From: Flavobacteriales bacterium
GTDB taxonomy: Bacteria; Bacteroidota; Bacteroidia; UBA10329
DNA: 64,000 nucleotides
NCBI GenBank assembly: GCA_018402015.1
Contig: JAGYJL010000004.1
Coordinates: 1 to 64,000, forward strand
Reading direction: 5' to 3'
This document shows, piece after piece, positions 52,313-61,255 of the stretch; positions within the stretch are counted from its first letter, which is position 1; the number at the start of each line of letters is the position of its first letter. A program made the position numbers and the translations under genes. Under the pieces are notes generated by a model. It did no database searches, had not been told where the DNA came from, and worked only from the letters and a program-made list of their open reading frames with translations.

Positions 52313-53596
52313 ATGTCAGAGTCTATTATACAACAGGTACCAACCGTTTCAGATCTTGCCGAGAATCTTGTAGGTTCAGAGATCATCAAAATAGCTGGAG
52401 AGATCAATGCTCGGATTTCGCAGGGCGAGGATATCACTAATCTTACCATTGGCGATTTCAATCCGGCAATTTATCCTCTACCTAAGGGTTTGCTCAACGA
52501 GATAATTGCTGCCTACGAGGCTGGTCATACCAACTATCCGCAGGCAAACGGTATGGAGGTGTTGCGAGAAGCGGTAAGCAATTACATTTCAAGTAGACAG
52601 AACCTGAAGTACTCTAAAGAGGATATCCTGATTTCGGGTGGAGCGCGACCATTGATCTATGCAGCTTACAGAGCATTGGTGAATGAAGGCGAAAAGGTCA
52701 TTTTTCCAATACCAAGTTGGAACAACAATCATTACACCTACCTCAATTTTGCTAAGCCGGTAGAAGTGGAGTGCACTCCTGAAAATAAATTTCTCCCAAC
52801 TGCAGATGACATAAGACCACACGTTCAAGATGCAGCGCTGATTGCCTTGTGTTCTCCTCTTAATCCAACCGGAACGTCATTTACCAAAAAGGCGTTGGAG
52901 GAGATTTGTGATCTGATAATAGCTGAGAACAAAAGACGAGTAGGGCAGAAGCCACTTTATCTTCTTTACGACCAGATCTATTGGGCACTTACCTTAGGAA
53001 AGTCCAAGCACTACGACCCGGTTTCTTTACGCCCGGAAATGCGTGAATACACGGTTTATGTTGATGGAATTTCTAAAGCATTTGCAGCTACTGGTGTACG
53101 TGTTGGTTGGGCGTTTGGTCCAACAAGGGTTATTGCCAAAATGAAAGCATTACTTAGCCATGTTGGAGCTTGGTCGCCAAAGCCCGAGCAAATTGCCACT
53201 GCAGCATTCCTTCAACGCGAAGATGCTGTAGAAGCAACCATTCAGAAGCACAGAGACATGATCTCTGAACGAGTGAACAAACTATTCAACGGATTTTCTG
53301 CATTACGAGAAGTTGGCTATCCGGTAGATGCTATTCAGGCAGAAGGTGCCATGTATCTCACTGTTAAAATTGACCTCGTTGGAAAAACAACCTCCGATGG
53401 AGAGTTGCTTCAAGACGCACAAGATGTAACCATGTTCCTTATTAAAAAGGCCAAGGTTGGAATTGTGCCATTCTATTGTTTCGGAGCTTCTAGACAGAGT
53501 CCGTGGTTCAGAATTTCAGTAGGAACACTCAAGACCGAATCGATCTCTGTTGTAATTGAGAATCTCCGCGAGGCGTTAAGCCAATTCAGAAAATGA
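52313..53596 (+). CDS. Class I/II PLP-dependent aminotransferase
   Basis: A 427-residue fold-type I aminotransferase. Visible are the NYPQANGMEVLREAVSNYI region, SGGARPLIYAAYRAL (cofactor phosphate site), CSPLNPTGTSF with the conserved Asn, YDQIYW with Asp and Tyr, and the Schiff-base Lys in DGISKAFAATGVRVGW. The overall type suggests aspartate or a broad-range amino acid as substrate; the exact one is not readable. The ATG at 52313 is used; an upstream frame extension overlaps the SprT-like gene. It overlaps the next gene by 4 nt. Confidence 0.9.
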   Translation: MSESIIQQVPTVSDLAENLVGSEIIKIAGEINARISQGEDITNLTIGDFNPAIYPLPKGLLNEIIAAYEAGHTNYPQANGMEVLREAVSNYISSRQNLKYSKEDILISGGARPLIYAAYRALVNEGEKVIFPIPSWNNNHYTYLNFAKPVEVECTPENKFLPTADDIRPHVQDAALIALCSPLNPTGTSFTKKALEEICDLIIAENKRRVGQKPLYLLYDQIYWALTLGKSKHYDPVSLRPEMREYTVYVDGISKAFAATGVRVGWAFGPTRVIAKMKALLSHVGAWSPKPEQIATAAFLQREDAVEATIQKHRDMISERVNKLFNGFSALREVGYPVDAIQAEGAMYLTVKIDLVGKTTSDGELLQDAQDVTMFLIKKAKVGIVPFYCFGASRQSPWFRISVGTLKTESISVVIENLREALSQFRK

Positions 53597-54684
53597 GCAA
53601 AAGAAATCCAAATCACTATGTAGTGATAATGGCCGGTGGAGTCGGATCACGATTCTGGCCAATGAGCCGAACACCACATCCAAAGCAATTCATCGATATT
53701 CTAGGAACTGGAAAATCGTTGCTCCAACAGACCTACGAGCGATCGAAGAAAGTCGTTCCTGTTAAGAACATATTTATTGTTACCAATGCGGATTACAGAT
53801 CGTTGGTAATGGAGCAATTGAAGGGAATAAAACCTTCTCAGATTCTTCTTGAGCCTGGTCGCAGGAATACTGCCCCATGCATTGCCTATGCAGCTTTCCG
53901 CATCAATGCCATCAATCCCGAAGCAAGTATGGTCGTAGCCCCTTCGGATCACCTTATTTTGAAGGATAAGGAATACGTTGATCTGATAAATAAGGCCTTG
54001 GCCGAAGTAGAGCAGAAAGATGCGTTGATAACGCTTGGTATTACACCAACCCGACCTGATACTGGCTACGGCTATATTCAGTTTGAAGAAAGTGATGATG
54101 ATCAAGGCGTACATAAGGTGAAAAGTTTTACCGAAAAGCCCGATCTGGCCATGGCCAAAGAGCTGGTAAAAAGCGGTGAATTCCTGTGGAATGCCGGTAT
54201 TTTCATCTGGTCTGTAAAGAGCATTTTGAAGGCATTGGAAACGCACATGCCAGAAGAATTCCAGCTGTTCAACGAAGGAGCGGACAGGTTCAATACGCGC
54301 GATGAGAAGAAATTCATCCAAACGGCCTACATGCAGTGCAAAAGCATTTCCATCGATTATGGTATCATGGAAAAAGCCAAGAACGTATTTACTCTTGCAG
54401 CCGATATTGGTTGGAGCGACCTAGGAACTTGGGGCTCGCTCTATTCTTATTCAAACAAGGATGAGGAAGGCCACGTAATTCAAGGTCGGAACGTGTTGAC
54501 CTATGATTCTAAGAACTGCATTGTGAATGTTCCAAAGCATAAATTGGTCGTTCTTCAGGGAATGAAGGATATGATCGTGGTAGAAAACGATGATATTCTG
54601 CTCATTTGCAAGCAATCAGACGAGCAGCAGATCAAGCGAATCGTTAACGATGTAAAAGCTACAAAAGGCGAGAAGTTCGTTTAG
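53593..54684 (+). CDS. manC: Mannose-1-phosphate guanylyltransferase
   Basis: Makes GDP-mannose from mannose 1-phosphate and GTP, feeding polysaccharide and lipopolysaccharide sugars. The 363-residue product has the signature MAGGVGSRFWPMSRTPHPKQF near the N-terminus (about 13-33), VVAPSDHLIL, GYGYIQFEE, FTEKPD and WNAGIFIW. The C-terminal isomerase domain of bifunctional enzymes is absent. It overlaps the aminotransferase by 4 nt and the convergent small gene by 4 nt. Confidence 0.94.
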   Translation: MSKRNPNHYVVIMAGGVGSRFWPMSRTPHPKQFIDILGTGKSLLQQTYERSKKVVPVKNIFIVTNADYRSLVMEQLKGIKPSQILLEPGRRNTAPCIAYAAFRINAINPEASMVVAPSDHLILKDKEYVDLINKALAEVEQKDALITLGITPTRPDTGYGYIQFEESDDDQGVHKVKSFTEKPDLAMAKELVKSGEFLWNAGIFIWSVKSILKALETHMPEEFQLFNEGADRFNTRDEKKFIQTAYMQCKSISIDYGIMEKAKNVFTLAADIGWSDLGTWGSLYSYSNKDEEGHVIQGRNVLTYDSKNCIVNVPKHKLVVLQGMKDMIVVENDDILLICKQSDEQQIKRIVNDVKATKGEKFV

Positions 54685-55028
54685 TCCTTTTGGTCTTCGG
54701 TTGGCTTTTTGCTGAACCCATATTTGGTGAGCCCAGCCACGTTAACCCAAAACATAGCGAAGTAATGCCCAGGAGCGAATACAGCTTCTAGGGCTTTCCC
54801 TTTTTTCTCTCCGTGTTCTGATACGCATGCTTTTCCTATGTAAGACATCCGTTTCCAGTGGTGCGACCACTTACCATTTGAACCATCTTCAAAAACTTCT
54901 TTAGCGGTTATTTTGATGCACAACGCATGCCCCTTGTGGTTACAATACTGCACGGGGTTTTCAGCCTCCTGAGAAAATCCAACAAAAGAGGCGCCAACAA
55001 ACGTTATGACCAAAAGAAAACGGAGCAT
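54681..55028 (-). CDS. Small exported protein of unknown function
   Basis: A 115-residue protein with signal MLRFLLVITFVGASFVGFS, then a mature part with three Cys and many His/Trp (VQYCNHKGHALCIKITAKEV, WSHHWKRMSYIGKACV). I do not recognise a family. Its first codons form the 3' arm of a terminator-like hairpin that follows fumC, so its expression may depend on readthrough. It overlaps the 3' end of manC by 4 nt. Confidence 0.65.
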   Translation of the reverse strand: MLRFLLVITFVGASFVGFSQEAENPVQYCNHKGHALCIKITAKEVFEDGSNGKWSHHWKRMSYIGKACVSEHGEKKGKALEAVFAPGHYFAMFWVNVAGLTKYGFSKKPTEDQKD

Positions 55029-55048
55029 GTTTGAATTAACATGCTCCG
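55012..55048 (-). terminator. Terminator-like hairpin after fumC containing the start codon of the next gene
   Basis: On the minus strand CGGAGCATGT, an 8-nt loop and ACATGCTCCG form a perfect 10-bp stem (55048 to 55021), followed by TTTTCTTTT (55020-55012). The ATG of the downstream small gene (55028-55026) is inside the 3' arm and the T-run is coding sequence. Confidence 0.75.
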
Positions 55049-55075
55049 CTCAGTAAAGTTTGTCGGTTGGGCGTC

Positions 55076-56473
55076 TTACAAACTACCGATCATCTTTTTA
55101 GGGTCAACCCACTCATCATATTCTTCAGAAGTAAGGTAGCCAAGAGACAGCGCAGCAGCTTTCAAGGTCGTTCCTTCTTCGTGTGCTTTACCAGCAATTT
55201 CGGCTGCTTTGTAGTAACCGATCTTGGTATTCAGCGCAGTCACAAGCATCAAGCTATTGTTCACTAATTCGGTGATTCGTGAATGATTTGGTTCAATGCC
55301 TTGCGCACAATGCTCATCAAAAGAAACGCACGCATCTCCGATCAACCTTGCTGACTGAAGCACGTTGTAAGCCATTACTGGTTTGAACACGTTCAATTCG
55401 TAATGTCCTTGTGTTCCGGCAATGGTAACGGCCGTGTCGTTACCCATCACTTGCGCACAGACCATCGTCAAAGCCTCGCATTGAGTTGGATTTACTTTTC
55501 CTGGCATAATAGAAGAACCTGGTTCGTTTGCCGGAATGATCAATTCGCCAATTCCTGAACGCGGTCCAGAAGCCATCATTCTGATGTCGTTGGCAATTTT
55601 ATTCAAAGAAACCGCCAATTGCTTCAACGCTCCGTGTGTTTCAACCAATGCGTCATGAGCTGCCAAAGCCTCAAATTTGTTCTCGGCAGATACGAATGGA
55701 AGACCCGAGAATTCAGCAATCTTTTTCGCTACCAGATCAGCGTATCCTGCTGGTGTGTTAATTCCTGTTCCAACAGCGGTTCCACCAAGTGCCAGTTCAG
55801 AAAGGTGGGCTAAGGTGTTGTTCAAAGCTCTTAAACCATGATCCAATTGCGAAACGTATCCGCTGAACTCTTGACCAAGTGTTAATGGTGTAGCATCCAT
55901 CAAATGCGTACGCCCAATTTTTACCACATCTTTAAATGCTTCAGACTTGGCTTTCAGCGTATCACGCAGTTGCTTTACTCCAGGAATGGTATTCTCAACG
56001 ATCAGCTTATAGCACGCAATGTGCATTCCTGTAGGATAGGTGTCGTTAGATGATTGACTCTTGTTTACATCGTCATTCGGTTTTAAAACCTTTTCCTTGT
56101 CTGTTAAGCTTCCACCATTCAATACATGACCTCGGTTGGCAATTACCTCGTTTGCGTTCATGTTACTCTGCGTTCCCGAGCCAGTTTGCCATATAACCAA
56201 CGGAAATTGGTCATCGTGCTTTCCTGCCAAAATCTCATCGCAAACGGCAGAGATCAAGTCTCTTTTTTCCTCAGCCAAAACGCCTAATTCGCAGTTGGTG
56301 TGTGCAGCTGCTTTTTTCAAATAGGCAAAACCATATACCACTTCTAAGGGCATGCTGGCCGCTGGTCCAATTTTGAAGTTGTTTCTAGAACGCTCCGTTT
56401 GCGCTCCCCAGTATTTATCGGCAGGTACTTGTACCTCGCCCATCGTATCTTTTTCTATTCTGAAATCTGACAT
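55076..56473 (-). CDS. fumC: Class II fumarate hydratase FumC
   Basis: TCA-cycle enzyme interconverting fumarate and malate, iron-independent. The 465-residue product has the signature [17 protein letters not shown], plus [28 protein letters not shown], and [20 protein letters not shown]. The ATG complementary to 56471-56473 ([12 protein letters not shown]) is chosen; 20 further upstream codons in frame are not conserved-looking and cover the promoter. It ends 27 nt before the terminator hairpin. Confidence 0.96.
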   Translation of the reverse strand: MSDFRIEKDTMGEVQVPADKYWGAQTERSRNNFKIGPAASMPLEVVYGFAYLKKAAAHTNCELGVLAEEKRDLISAVCDEILAGKHDDQFPLVIWQTGSGTQSNMNANEVIANRGHVLNGGSLTDKEKVLKPNDDVNKSQSSNDTYPTGMHIACYKLIVENTIPGVKQLRDTLKAKSEAFKDVVKIGRTHLMDATPLTLGQEFSGYVSQLDHGLRALNNTLAHLSELALGGTAVGTGINTPAGYADLVAKKIAEFSGLPFVSAENKFEALAAHDALVETHGALKQLAVSLNKIANDIRMMASGPRSGIGELIIPANEPGSSIMPGKVNPTQCEALTMVCAQVMGNDTAVTIAGTQGHYELNVFKPVMAYNVLQSARLIGDACVSFDEHCAQGIEPNHSRITELVNNSLMLVTALNTKIGYYKAAEIAGKAHEEGTTLKAAALSLGYLTSEEYDEWVDPKKMIGSL

Positions 56474-56503
56474 AATGAATGTTTTATCCGTGAGAATTGG
56501 CCG

Positions 56504-56511
56504 CAAATTTA
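56504..56511 (-). promoter_or_regulatory. -7 promoter element TAAATTTG before fumC
   Basis: Perfect TAnnTTTG match on the minus strand, 30 nt before the chosen fumC ATG. Confidence 0.5.
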
Positions 56512-56552
56512 CCTGCCGTTTCGCAGCTTCCAAACTCGGGTTGAAATATGGC

Positions 56553-56560
56553 TACTTTTG
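56553..56560 (+). promoter_or_regulatory. -7 promoter element TACTTTTG before the esterase gene
   Basis: Perfect TAnnTTTG match, 13 nt before the ATG at 56574 and 25 nt before the ATG at 56586. Confidence 0.5.
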
Positions 56561-56573
56561 AGGCTTACCATCA

Positions 56574-57731
56574 ATGATATTCCTCATGACAAGATTATTA
56601 CCAATTGTAATTGCGCTTTTTGTTTCGCTAAGTGCGCTAGCACAGGTTCCATCCCTTCCTGGAACAATAACACACGAAGGATCGCAAAGAGCTTATCGCT
56701 TATATGTTCCAACGGTTTATGATGGTTCCGAAGCTGTACCCTTGGTTCTCAATCTTCATGGTTATGGCTCTAATGCCTTTCAGCAAGAGTTGTATGGCGA
56801 TTTTAGAAGGATTGCCGACACGGCCAACTTCATTATTGTACATCCTGAAGGAACGTTGGATCCAACGAACAGCCAGTATTGGAATTCTTTTGGTGCAATG
56901 GGCGGAGTGGATGATGTGGATTTTCTCTCTGCTTTGATCGATTCCATTTCTGATGAGTATAACATTGACGCTGAGCGTATCTATAGCACAGGCATGAGCA
57001 ACGGTGGTTTTATGAGCTACAAATTGGCCTGCGAATTGGGCGATCGCATTGCAGCCATTGCTTCGGTTACAGGAACAATGGTTCAGACTGAATTGAACGC
57101 GTGCAACCCTGCACATCCTACTCCGATTTTGCAAGTGCACGGCACAAACGATCCAACCGTACTCTACAACGGGAACCCTGCGCAGCAGATGGTTGCAATT
57201 GAATCGGTAGTGGATTTTTGGGTTCAGTTTAACAATTGTAACTCTACGGCTGCAGTTACAAGCGTGCCTGATATTGACATGACAGATATGTGCACTGCTG
57301 AGCATTATGTGTACACAGGTGGAGATAACGGCACTTCGGTCGAGTTCTTCAAAATCATTGGTGGCGCGCATACGTGGCCAGGTTCTCCGGCCATCATTGC
57401 TTTTGATGTTACGAATCAGGATTTTTCTGCTTCGCTGGAAATCTGGAGATTTTTCAGTCAGTACAATCTTACCGATGTAGTAAGTGTTGAAGACCAACAG
57501 ACACAACAAGATTGGTTCACCGTGTTTCCAAATCCAAGTTCAGAAGATATTACCATACGCTTGAATCAGCCTATGGCAAGCACATACAAACTCGTAAATA
57601 CAGTTGGACAATTGATTGATGAAGGAACAATTGTTGGCAGTTTACAACTGGATATTGCAAAGGCAGGTATTTATTTCCTCACGATTTCCTCAGAACTCGG
57701 AACGGTAACGGAAAAATTGATTCGGGAATGA
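56574..57731 (+). CDS. Secreted esterase (PHB depolymerase/feruloyl esterase-like) with T9SS tail
   Basis: A 385-residue exported serine hydrolase of the LpqC/polyhydroxybutyrate depolymerase type. The signal peptide is best read from the second ATG (56586: MTRLLPIVIALFVSLSALA). Catalytic elements are an LHGYG oxyanion motif, the nucleophile elbow GMSNGG, an Asp in HGTNDPTV and a His in GGAHTWPG. Residues about 300-385 are a T9SS type A sorting domain (FTVFPNPSSEDITIRLNQ ... IAKAGIYFLTI). A role in breaking down ester-linked plant or algal polymers is possible; the substrate is unknown. Confidence 0.88.
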   Translation: MIFLMTRLLPIVIALFVSLSALAQVPSLPGTITHEGSQRAYRLYVPTVYDGSEAVPLVLNLHGYGSNAFQQELYGDFRRIADTANFIIVHPEGTLDPTNSQYWNSFGAMGGVDDVDFLSALIDSISDEYNIDAERIYSTGMSNGGFMSYKLACELGDRIAAIASVTGTMVQTELNACNPAHPTPILQVHGTNDPTVLYNGNPAQQMVAIESVVDFWVQFNNCNSTAAVTSVPDIDMTDMCTAEHYVYTGGDNGTSVEFFKIIGGAHTWPGSPAIIAFDVTNQDFSASLEIWRFFSQYNLTDVVSVEDQQTQQDWFTVFPNPSSEDITIRLNQPMASTYKLVNTVGQLIDEGTIVGSLQLDIAKAGIYFLTISSELGTVTEKLIRE

Positions 57732-57764
57732 CGATTATCACTTGCTCGAATCCGCTACAAGCCT

Positions 57765-57772
57765 TACTTTCG
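57765..57772 (+). promoter_or_regulatory. Possible -7 element TACTTTCG before a small membrane protein gene
   Basis: One mismatch to TAnnTTTG, 17 nt before the ATG at 57790. Confidence 0.35.
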
Positions 57773-57789
57773 CCTCAAATTCTAACAAG

Positions 57790-57954
57790 ATGAGTGTCGG
57801 TATCGTTGTAATTTTCGCATATATGCTAATGGGATTCTGGATGTTGGTTTTCCTCGGACTTTGGATTCCGTTGATGGCAACATTGCTTTTCATGGAGCGG
57901 TTCAGCCCAGAAATGGGAGAGAAGTTGGCTGCGTTTATCGCACCACGCGACTAA
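57790..57954 (+). CDS. Small membrane protein of unknown function
   Basis: A 54-residue protein, MSVGIVVIFAYMLMGFWMLV and on, with one long or two short membrane helices (about 3-36) and a polar C-terminus, FSPEMGEKLAAFIAPRD. I do not recognise a family. Support comes from a promoter-like element at a normal distance, a terminator after the stop and a clean frame. An in-frame extension to 57742 would cover the promoter and is rejected. Confidence 0.6.
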   Translation: MSVGIVVIFAYMLMGFWMLVFLGLWIPLMATLLFMERFSPEMGEKLAAFIAPRD

Positions 57955-57957
57955 GAC

Positions 57958-58296
57958 TTAAAGTAACGTTATAAAGTTTTCAGGAGGCCGTCCCAAGACG
58001 GCCTTTTTTTGTTTCACAACAATAGGTCGCTCAATCAATTTCGGGTATTTCACCATTGCCGCGATCCACTCATCATCTGAAAGTTCTTTGCCCTTGAAGT
58101 GATCTTTGAAATCGGCCTCGCCACGTCTTAATAGATCGTAAGGTTTGATTCCCAGCAGGGCAATTAATTCCTTCAATTCCGCTTCTGAAGGAACGTCATT
58201 CAAGTATTCAATGATCTCTGGTTCAATTCCTGCAGTGCGTATCAATTCCAAAGTTTGTCTGGATTTTGTGCAACGAGGGTTGTGATAGATCTTCAT
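57958..58296 (-). CDS. arsC: ArsC family arsenate reductase-like protein
   Basis: A 112-residue thioredoxin-fold protein with the catalytic motif HNPRCTKSRQ (Cys9) and the C-terminal KLIERPIVV and KAVLGRPPENFITLL blocks of glutaredoxin-dependent arsenate reductases. No arsenic-resistance genes are near, so the physiological substrate is open. The ATG overlaps the prfB stop by 4 nt. The codons for LGRPP form a terminator hairpin for the opposite strand. Confidence 0.88.
   Translation of the reverse strand: MKIYHNPRCTKSRQTLELIRTAGIEPEIIEYLNDVPSEAELKELIALLGIKPYDLLRRGEADFKDHFKGKELSDDEWIAAMVKYPKLIERPIVVKQKKAVLGRPPENFITLL
57985..58010 (+). terminator. Terminator for the + strand embedded in the arsC coding region
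   Basis: AGGCCGTC (57985-57992), loop CCAA, GACGGCCT (57997-58004), then TTTTTT. It ends transcripts of the small gene at 57790 yet lies inside the convergent arsC open frame, in its conserved C-terminal codons. Confidence 0.8.
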
Positions 58297-59396
58297 CCTT
58301 CTGATTTTTCTTCGTTTCCGAACTGCAACAAGTATCCTTTGATGAATTTATTCAGGTTACCATCCATTACGCCCTGAATATCGGAGGTCTCAATACCTGA
58401 ACGCAGGTCTTTGACAAGTTTATACGGATGGAAAACGTAGTTCCTGATCTGCGCTCCGAACTCAACTTTCATTTTTGAGCCTTCCACTTCGGCTCTCTTC
58501 TCCAATCGTTTTCGTAGTTCAATGTCGTAAAGTTGCGACTTGAGCAATTTCAAAGCAGCCTCTCGGTTGGCCAACTGTGATCGGCTTTCGGTGTTTCGAA
58601 TAATGATACCACTTGGATGATGCGTTACACGAACTCCGGTCTCAACCTTATTCACGTTCTGTCCACCTGCACCGCCCGATCGGAAAGTATCCCAAGTAAT
58701 ATCGGCCGGATTGATCTCGATATTGATGGAGTCATCGACTACCGGATAAACGAAAACAGAAGCGAACGAAGTGTGTCGTCTGGCATTACTATCGAACGGA
58801 GAGATTCGAACCAATCTGTGAACACCGTTCTCGCCTTTCAGGTTTCCGTAAGCGTATTCTCCTTCTATCTGTAAAGAGCACGAACGTATTCCTGCAATAT
58901 CGTCTTCCTGAATGTCGTTTTCTGTGACTTTGAAACCGTTCTTTTCGGCCCACATGATGTACATACGCATGAGCATTCCTGCCCAATCACAGCTTTCTGT
59001 ACCACCTGCACCAGAGTTGATCTCTAGCACTGCGCTCAGCTCGTCTCCTTCATCTCCTAGCATATTTCTGAACTCAAGGTCTTCCAAAAGTTCTGTGAAT
59101 AATGCTTGTTGTACGCTAACCTCTTCTTCCGATGCCTCGCCTTCTTTATTGAATTCGTAAAGTACCACTAGGTCTTCTAAAGCGGTTTCTGCTTTAGCAT
59201 AGGCTTTTGTCCATTCCTTTTTGGCATTGGTTTTTTTCATTAATGCTTCGGCCCGTTGTGGTTCGTCCCAAAAACCAGGGGCAAGGGTGGTTTGCGTTTC
59301 CTCTTCGATCTCTCGCAGTTTGCGGTCAATTTCCAAATAGCCGCGTAGGTCGGAAAGACGTTTTTTCAGATCTGTAAGTTGATCGTTTGTGATCAT
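58293..59396 (-). CDS. prfB: Peptide chain release factor 2, without programmed frameshift
   Basis: Recognises UGA and UAA stop codons. The 367-residue product has the tripeptide anticodon SPF (199-201) and the catalytic GGQ (244-246) in RSGGAGGQNVNKVETGVRV. In many bacteria codon 26 is an in-frame UGA bypassed by +1 frameshifting just after LRGYL; here LRGYL (17-21) is followed in frame by EIDRK (TAT TTG GAA ATT), so the gene reads straight through. It is co-transcribed with arsC, whose start overlaps its stop. Confidence 0.95.
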   Translation of the reverse strand: MITNDQLTDLKKRLSDLRGYLEIDRKLREIEEETQTTLAPGFWDEPQRAEALMKKTNAKKEWTKAYAKAETALEDLVVLYEFNKEGEASEEEVSVQQALFTELLEDLEFRNMLGDEGDELSAVLEINSGAGGTESCDWAGMLMRMYIMWAEKNGFKVTENDIQEDDIAGIRSCSLQIEGEYAYGNLKGENGVHRLVRISPFDSNARRHTSFASVFVYPVVDDSINIEINPADITWDTFRSGGAGGQNVNKVETGVRVTHHPSGIIIRNTESRSQLANREAALKLLKSQLYDIELRKRLEKRAEVEGSKMKVEFGAQIRNYVFHPYKLVKDLRSGIETSDIQGVMDGNLNKFIKGYLLQFGNEEKSEG

Positions 59397-59430
59397 AGTA
59401 TTTCAGTTTTGGGGAGCTTTTCCCGTGCCG

Positions 59431-59438
59431 CAAATGTA
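59431..59438 (-). promoter_or_regulatory. -7 promoter element TACATTTG before prfB
   Basis: Perfect TAnnTTTG match on the minus strand, 34 nt before the prfB ATG. Confidence 0.5.
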
Positions 59439-59461
59439 AGACAAGTGCTGTTGCTTGAAAG

Positions 59462-59917
59462 TCAGCTTTCGCGAAGCATTTCGTTGATCAAAGAACTTTC
59501 AAAACCACGTTGAGCGGCAAAACGATAAATGGCAGATCTGCGCTTCCAAGGGTTCTTTTCTTTCAGCTTAGACTTCTTTTCTTCAATTGTATCTCGAAGT
59601 ACACTTAGATAGCGGTCTTCATCAATTTCCGTAAGTCCGAGTTTCACGCACTTCGCACTAACTTGGTGTTGTTTCAATCCTTGAATGATCTTTACACGCC
59701 CCCATTTTTTGATGTTGAATTTGCCGCGCACGTAGGTTCGGGCAAAGCGCTCTTCGTTGAGGAAATTTTCTCGCATCAAATCTAGAATGAAGTCGTCTCT
59801 CCATTCCATCGGAATTTCCAAATCCCACATTTTCTGAACAACATCCTGATGGCTGCGTTCCTGATAGGCGCAATACTTCTTCAGTTTTTCCAATGCCTCT
59901 TTTGGGCCTCCATCCAT
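59462..59917 (-). CDS. recX: Regulatory protein RecX
   Basis: A 151-residue, mostly helical protein that modulates RecA filaments. The three-helix repeats are visible: CAYQERSHQDVVQKMWDLE, then DLMRENFLNEERFARTYVRGK with the family FLNEERFA motif, then GRVKIIQGLKQHQVS, and a last repeat with RRSAIYRFAAQRGFE. recA is not in the window. It is a single gene divergent from the MFS gene. Confidence 0.92.
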   Translation of the reverse strand: MDGGPKEALEKLKKYCAYQERSHQDVVQKMWDLEIPMEWRDDFILDLMRENFLNEERFARTYVRGKFNIKKWGRVKIIQGLKQHQVSAKCVKLGLTEIDEDRYLSVLRDTIEEKKSKLKEKNPWKRRSAIYRFAAQRGFESSLINEMLRES

Positions 59918-59954
59918 GCTTGAAAATTAACGATATGCGAAACAAAAAGCGGCA

Positions 59955-59962
59955 TAGCTTTG
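59955..59962 (+). promoter_or_regulatory. -7 promoter element TAGCTTTG before the MFS gene
   Basis: Perfect TAnnTTTG match, 12 nt before the ATG at 59975. It decides against the TTG start at 59960, which lies within the element. Confidence 0.55.
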
Positions 59963-59974
59963 CTGCCTATATCC

Positions 59975-61255
59975 ATGGAAAATAAACGCGCGCTAGCCCT
60001 TCTGTTCACATCCCATGTGGTTTCGAGTTTCGCGCAGGGCATTACCATGCTTTCCATTCCATGGTATTTCGCTTCCATTGTCAACGAATCGGTGGTGTTC
60101 GGAAAAGTACTTGCCGTTGCCACATTCATCAGCATTTTTTGGAGCCTTTTTGCAGGAACACTCATCGACCGTTATCCACGAAAGAACATTTTCTGGATTG
60201 CATCTGTGGTTGGTTTTGTGGTGCTTGGAGCAGCTGGTATCTACGGAGAAGTGTATCAGGAATCTCCCATTTGGTTGGTGGCCGCCATCTTCGTTTTCAC
60301 CTTTTTCGGCTTCAATATCCATTACCCTAATCTCTACGCGTTTGCGCAGCAGCTGGCAGCCCGTGGCGATTACGGTCGGGTCAATTCGTTGATAGAAGTT
60401 TTAGGACAAAGCACGAATGTGCTTTCTGGGGCATTCGGAGCGGTTCTGCTTTCTGGAACAACGAGTGGTGCGATCGATCTGATGGGAGTTCAAATTTCTT
60501 TTCCGTTTGAGATTGAACGCTGGAGGATTTGGGAAATATTTCTGCTTGATGCAAGTACGTACGCTTTGGCTGCGTGCATCATTCCGTTCATTAAATATGT
60601 TGATGCCAATCCGCTCCCTATCGATCTTGACCGAATTGCAGAACGGTTTAAGCGCGGATGGAGGTTTCTAATGATGAACAAGGAATTGCTCGTTTTCGGA
60701 CTGGCGTCCTATTCCATCTTCGTTGTGCTTTTGGTAGAAGTCCAATTCTTGCTACCCATTTTTGTGGATAACCAACTGGAAGCAGGTGCAGATGTGTACG
60801 CAAGTAGCGAGGTTTATTTCGCGTTGGGAAGTCTGGCTGCTGGATTCCTCATTATGAAGCTGACCCGCAATCTGGCCCCTTCGAAAACCATTGTACTGCT
60901 CATGCTTATAGCTGGAACTTCATTTACAGTTATAGCATTTACCAAAAGCATTATAGGATTTTACCTCTTCTCCATTCTTATTGGTTTTACCAATGCAGGA
61001 ACGAGAATCACGCGTGTTACCTTTCTGTTCAATCACGTGCCGAACAACATTATTGGCCGTGCCAACAGCATTTTTTACATCTACAACATTGCTAGTCGAG
61101 GTGTGCTCATCACCATTTTCTCGATGCCTTTCTTTTCGGCATCAAACAATATCATTTACAGCTATATGATCTGTGGCGGATTTATCCTTGTATCTGTAAT
61201 TCCGCTGTTTCTTGCCTTGCCGAGATTGCAGACGATGAAAGTTCGCACCGAGTGA
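59975..61255 (+). CDS. Major facilitator superfamily transporter
   Basis: A 426-residue integral membrane protein with about twelve hydrophobic helices and the loop 2-3 motif GTLIDRYPRKN (the MFS GxxxDRxGRR type). The sequence resembles the MFS_1/MFS_3 exporters (enterobactin or macrolide efflux-like), including VSSFAQGITMLSIPWYFASI at the N-terminus. The substrate is unknown. It ends stop to stop with the gene at 61256. Confidence 0.88.
   Translation: MENKRALALLFTSHVVSSFAQGITMLSIPWYFASIVNESVVFGKVLAVATFISIFWSLFAGTLIDRYPRKNIFWIASVVGFVVLGAAGIYGEVYQESPIWLVAAIFVFTFFGFNIHYPNLYAFAQQLAARGDYGRVNSLIEVLGQSTNVLSGAFGAVLLSGTTSGAIDLMGVQISFPFEIERWRIWEIFLLDASTYALAACIIPFIKYVDANPLPIDLDRIAERFKRGWRFLMMNKELLVFGLASYSIFVVLLVEVQFLLPIFVDNQLEAGADVYASSEVYFALGSLAAGFLIMKLTRNLAPSKTIVLLMLIAGTSFTVIAFTKSIIGFYLFSILIGFTNAGTRITRVTFLFNHVPNNIIGRANSIFYIYNIASRGVLITIFSMPFFSASNNIIYSYMICGGFILVSVIPLFLALPRLQTMKVRTE

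Noticed and set aside
59320-59345. Programmed +1 frameshift in prfB
   Set aside because: The codons after LRGYL are in frame and no UGA or slippery CTT-TGA is present.
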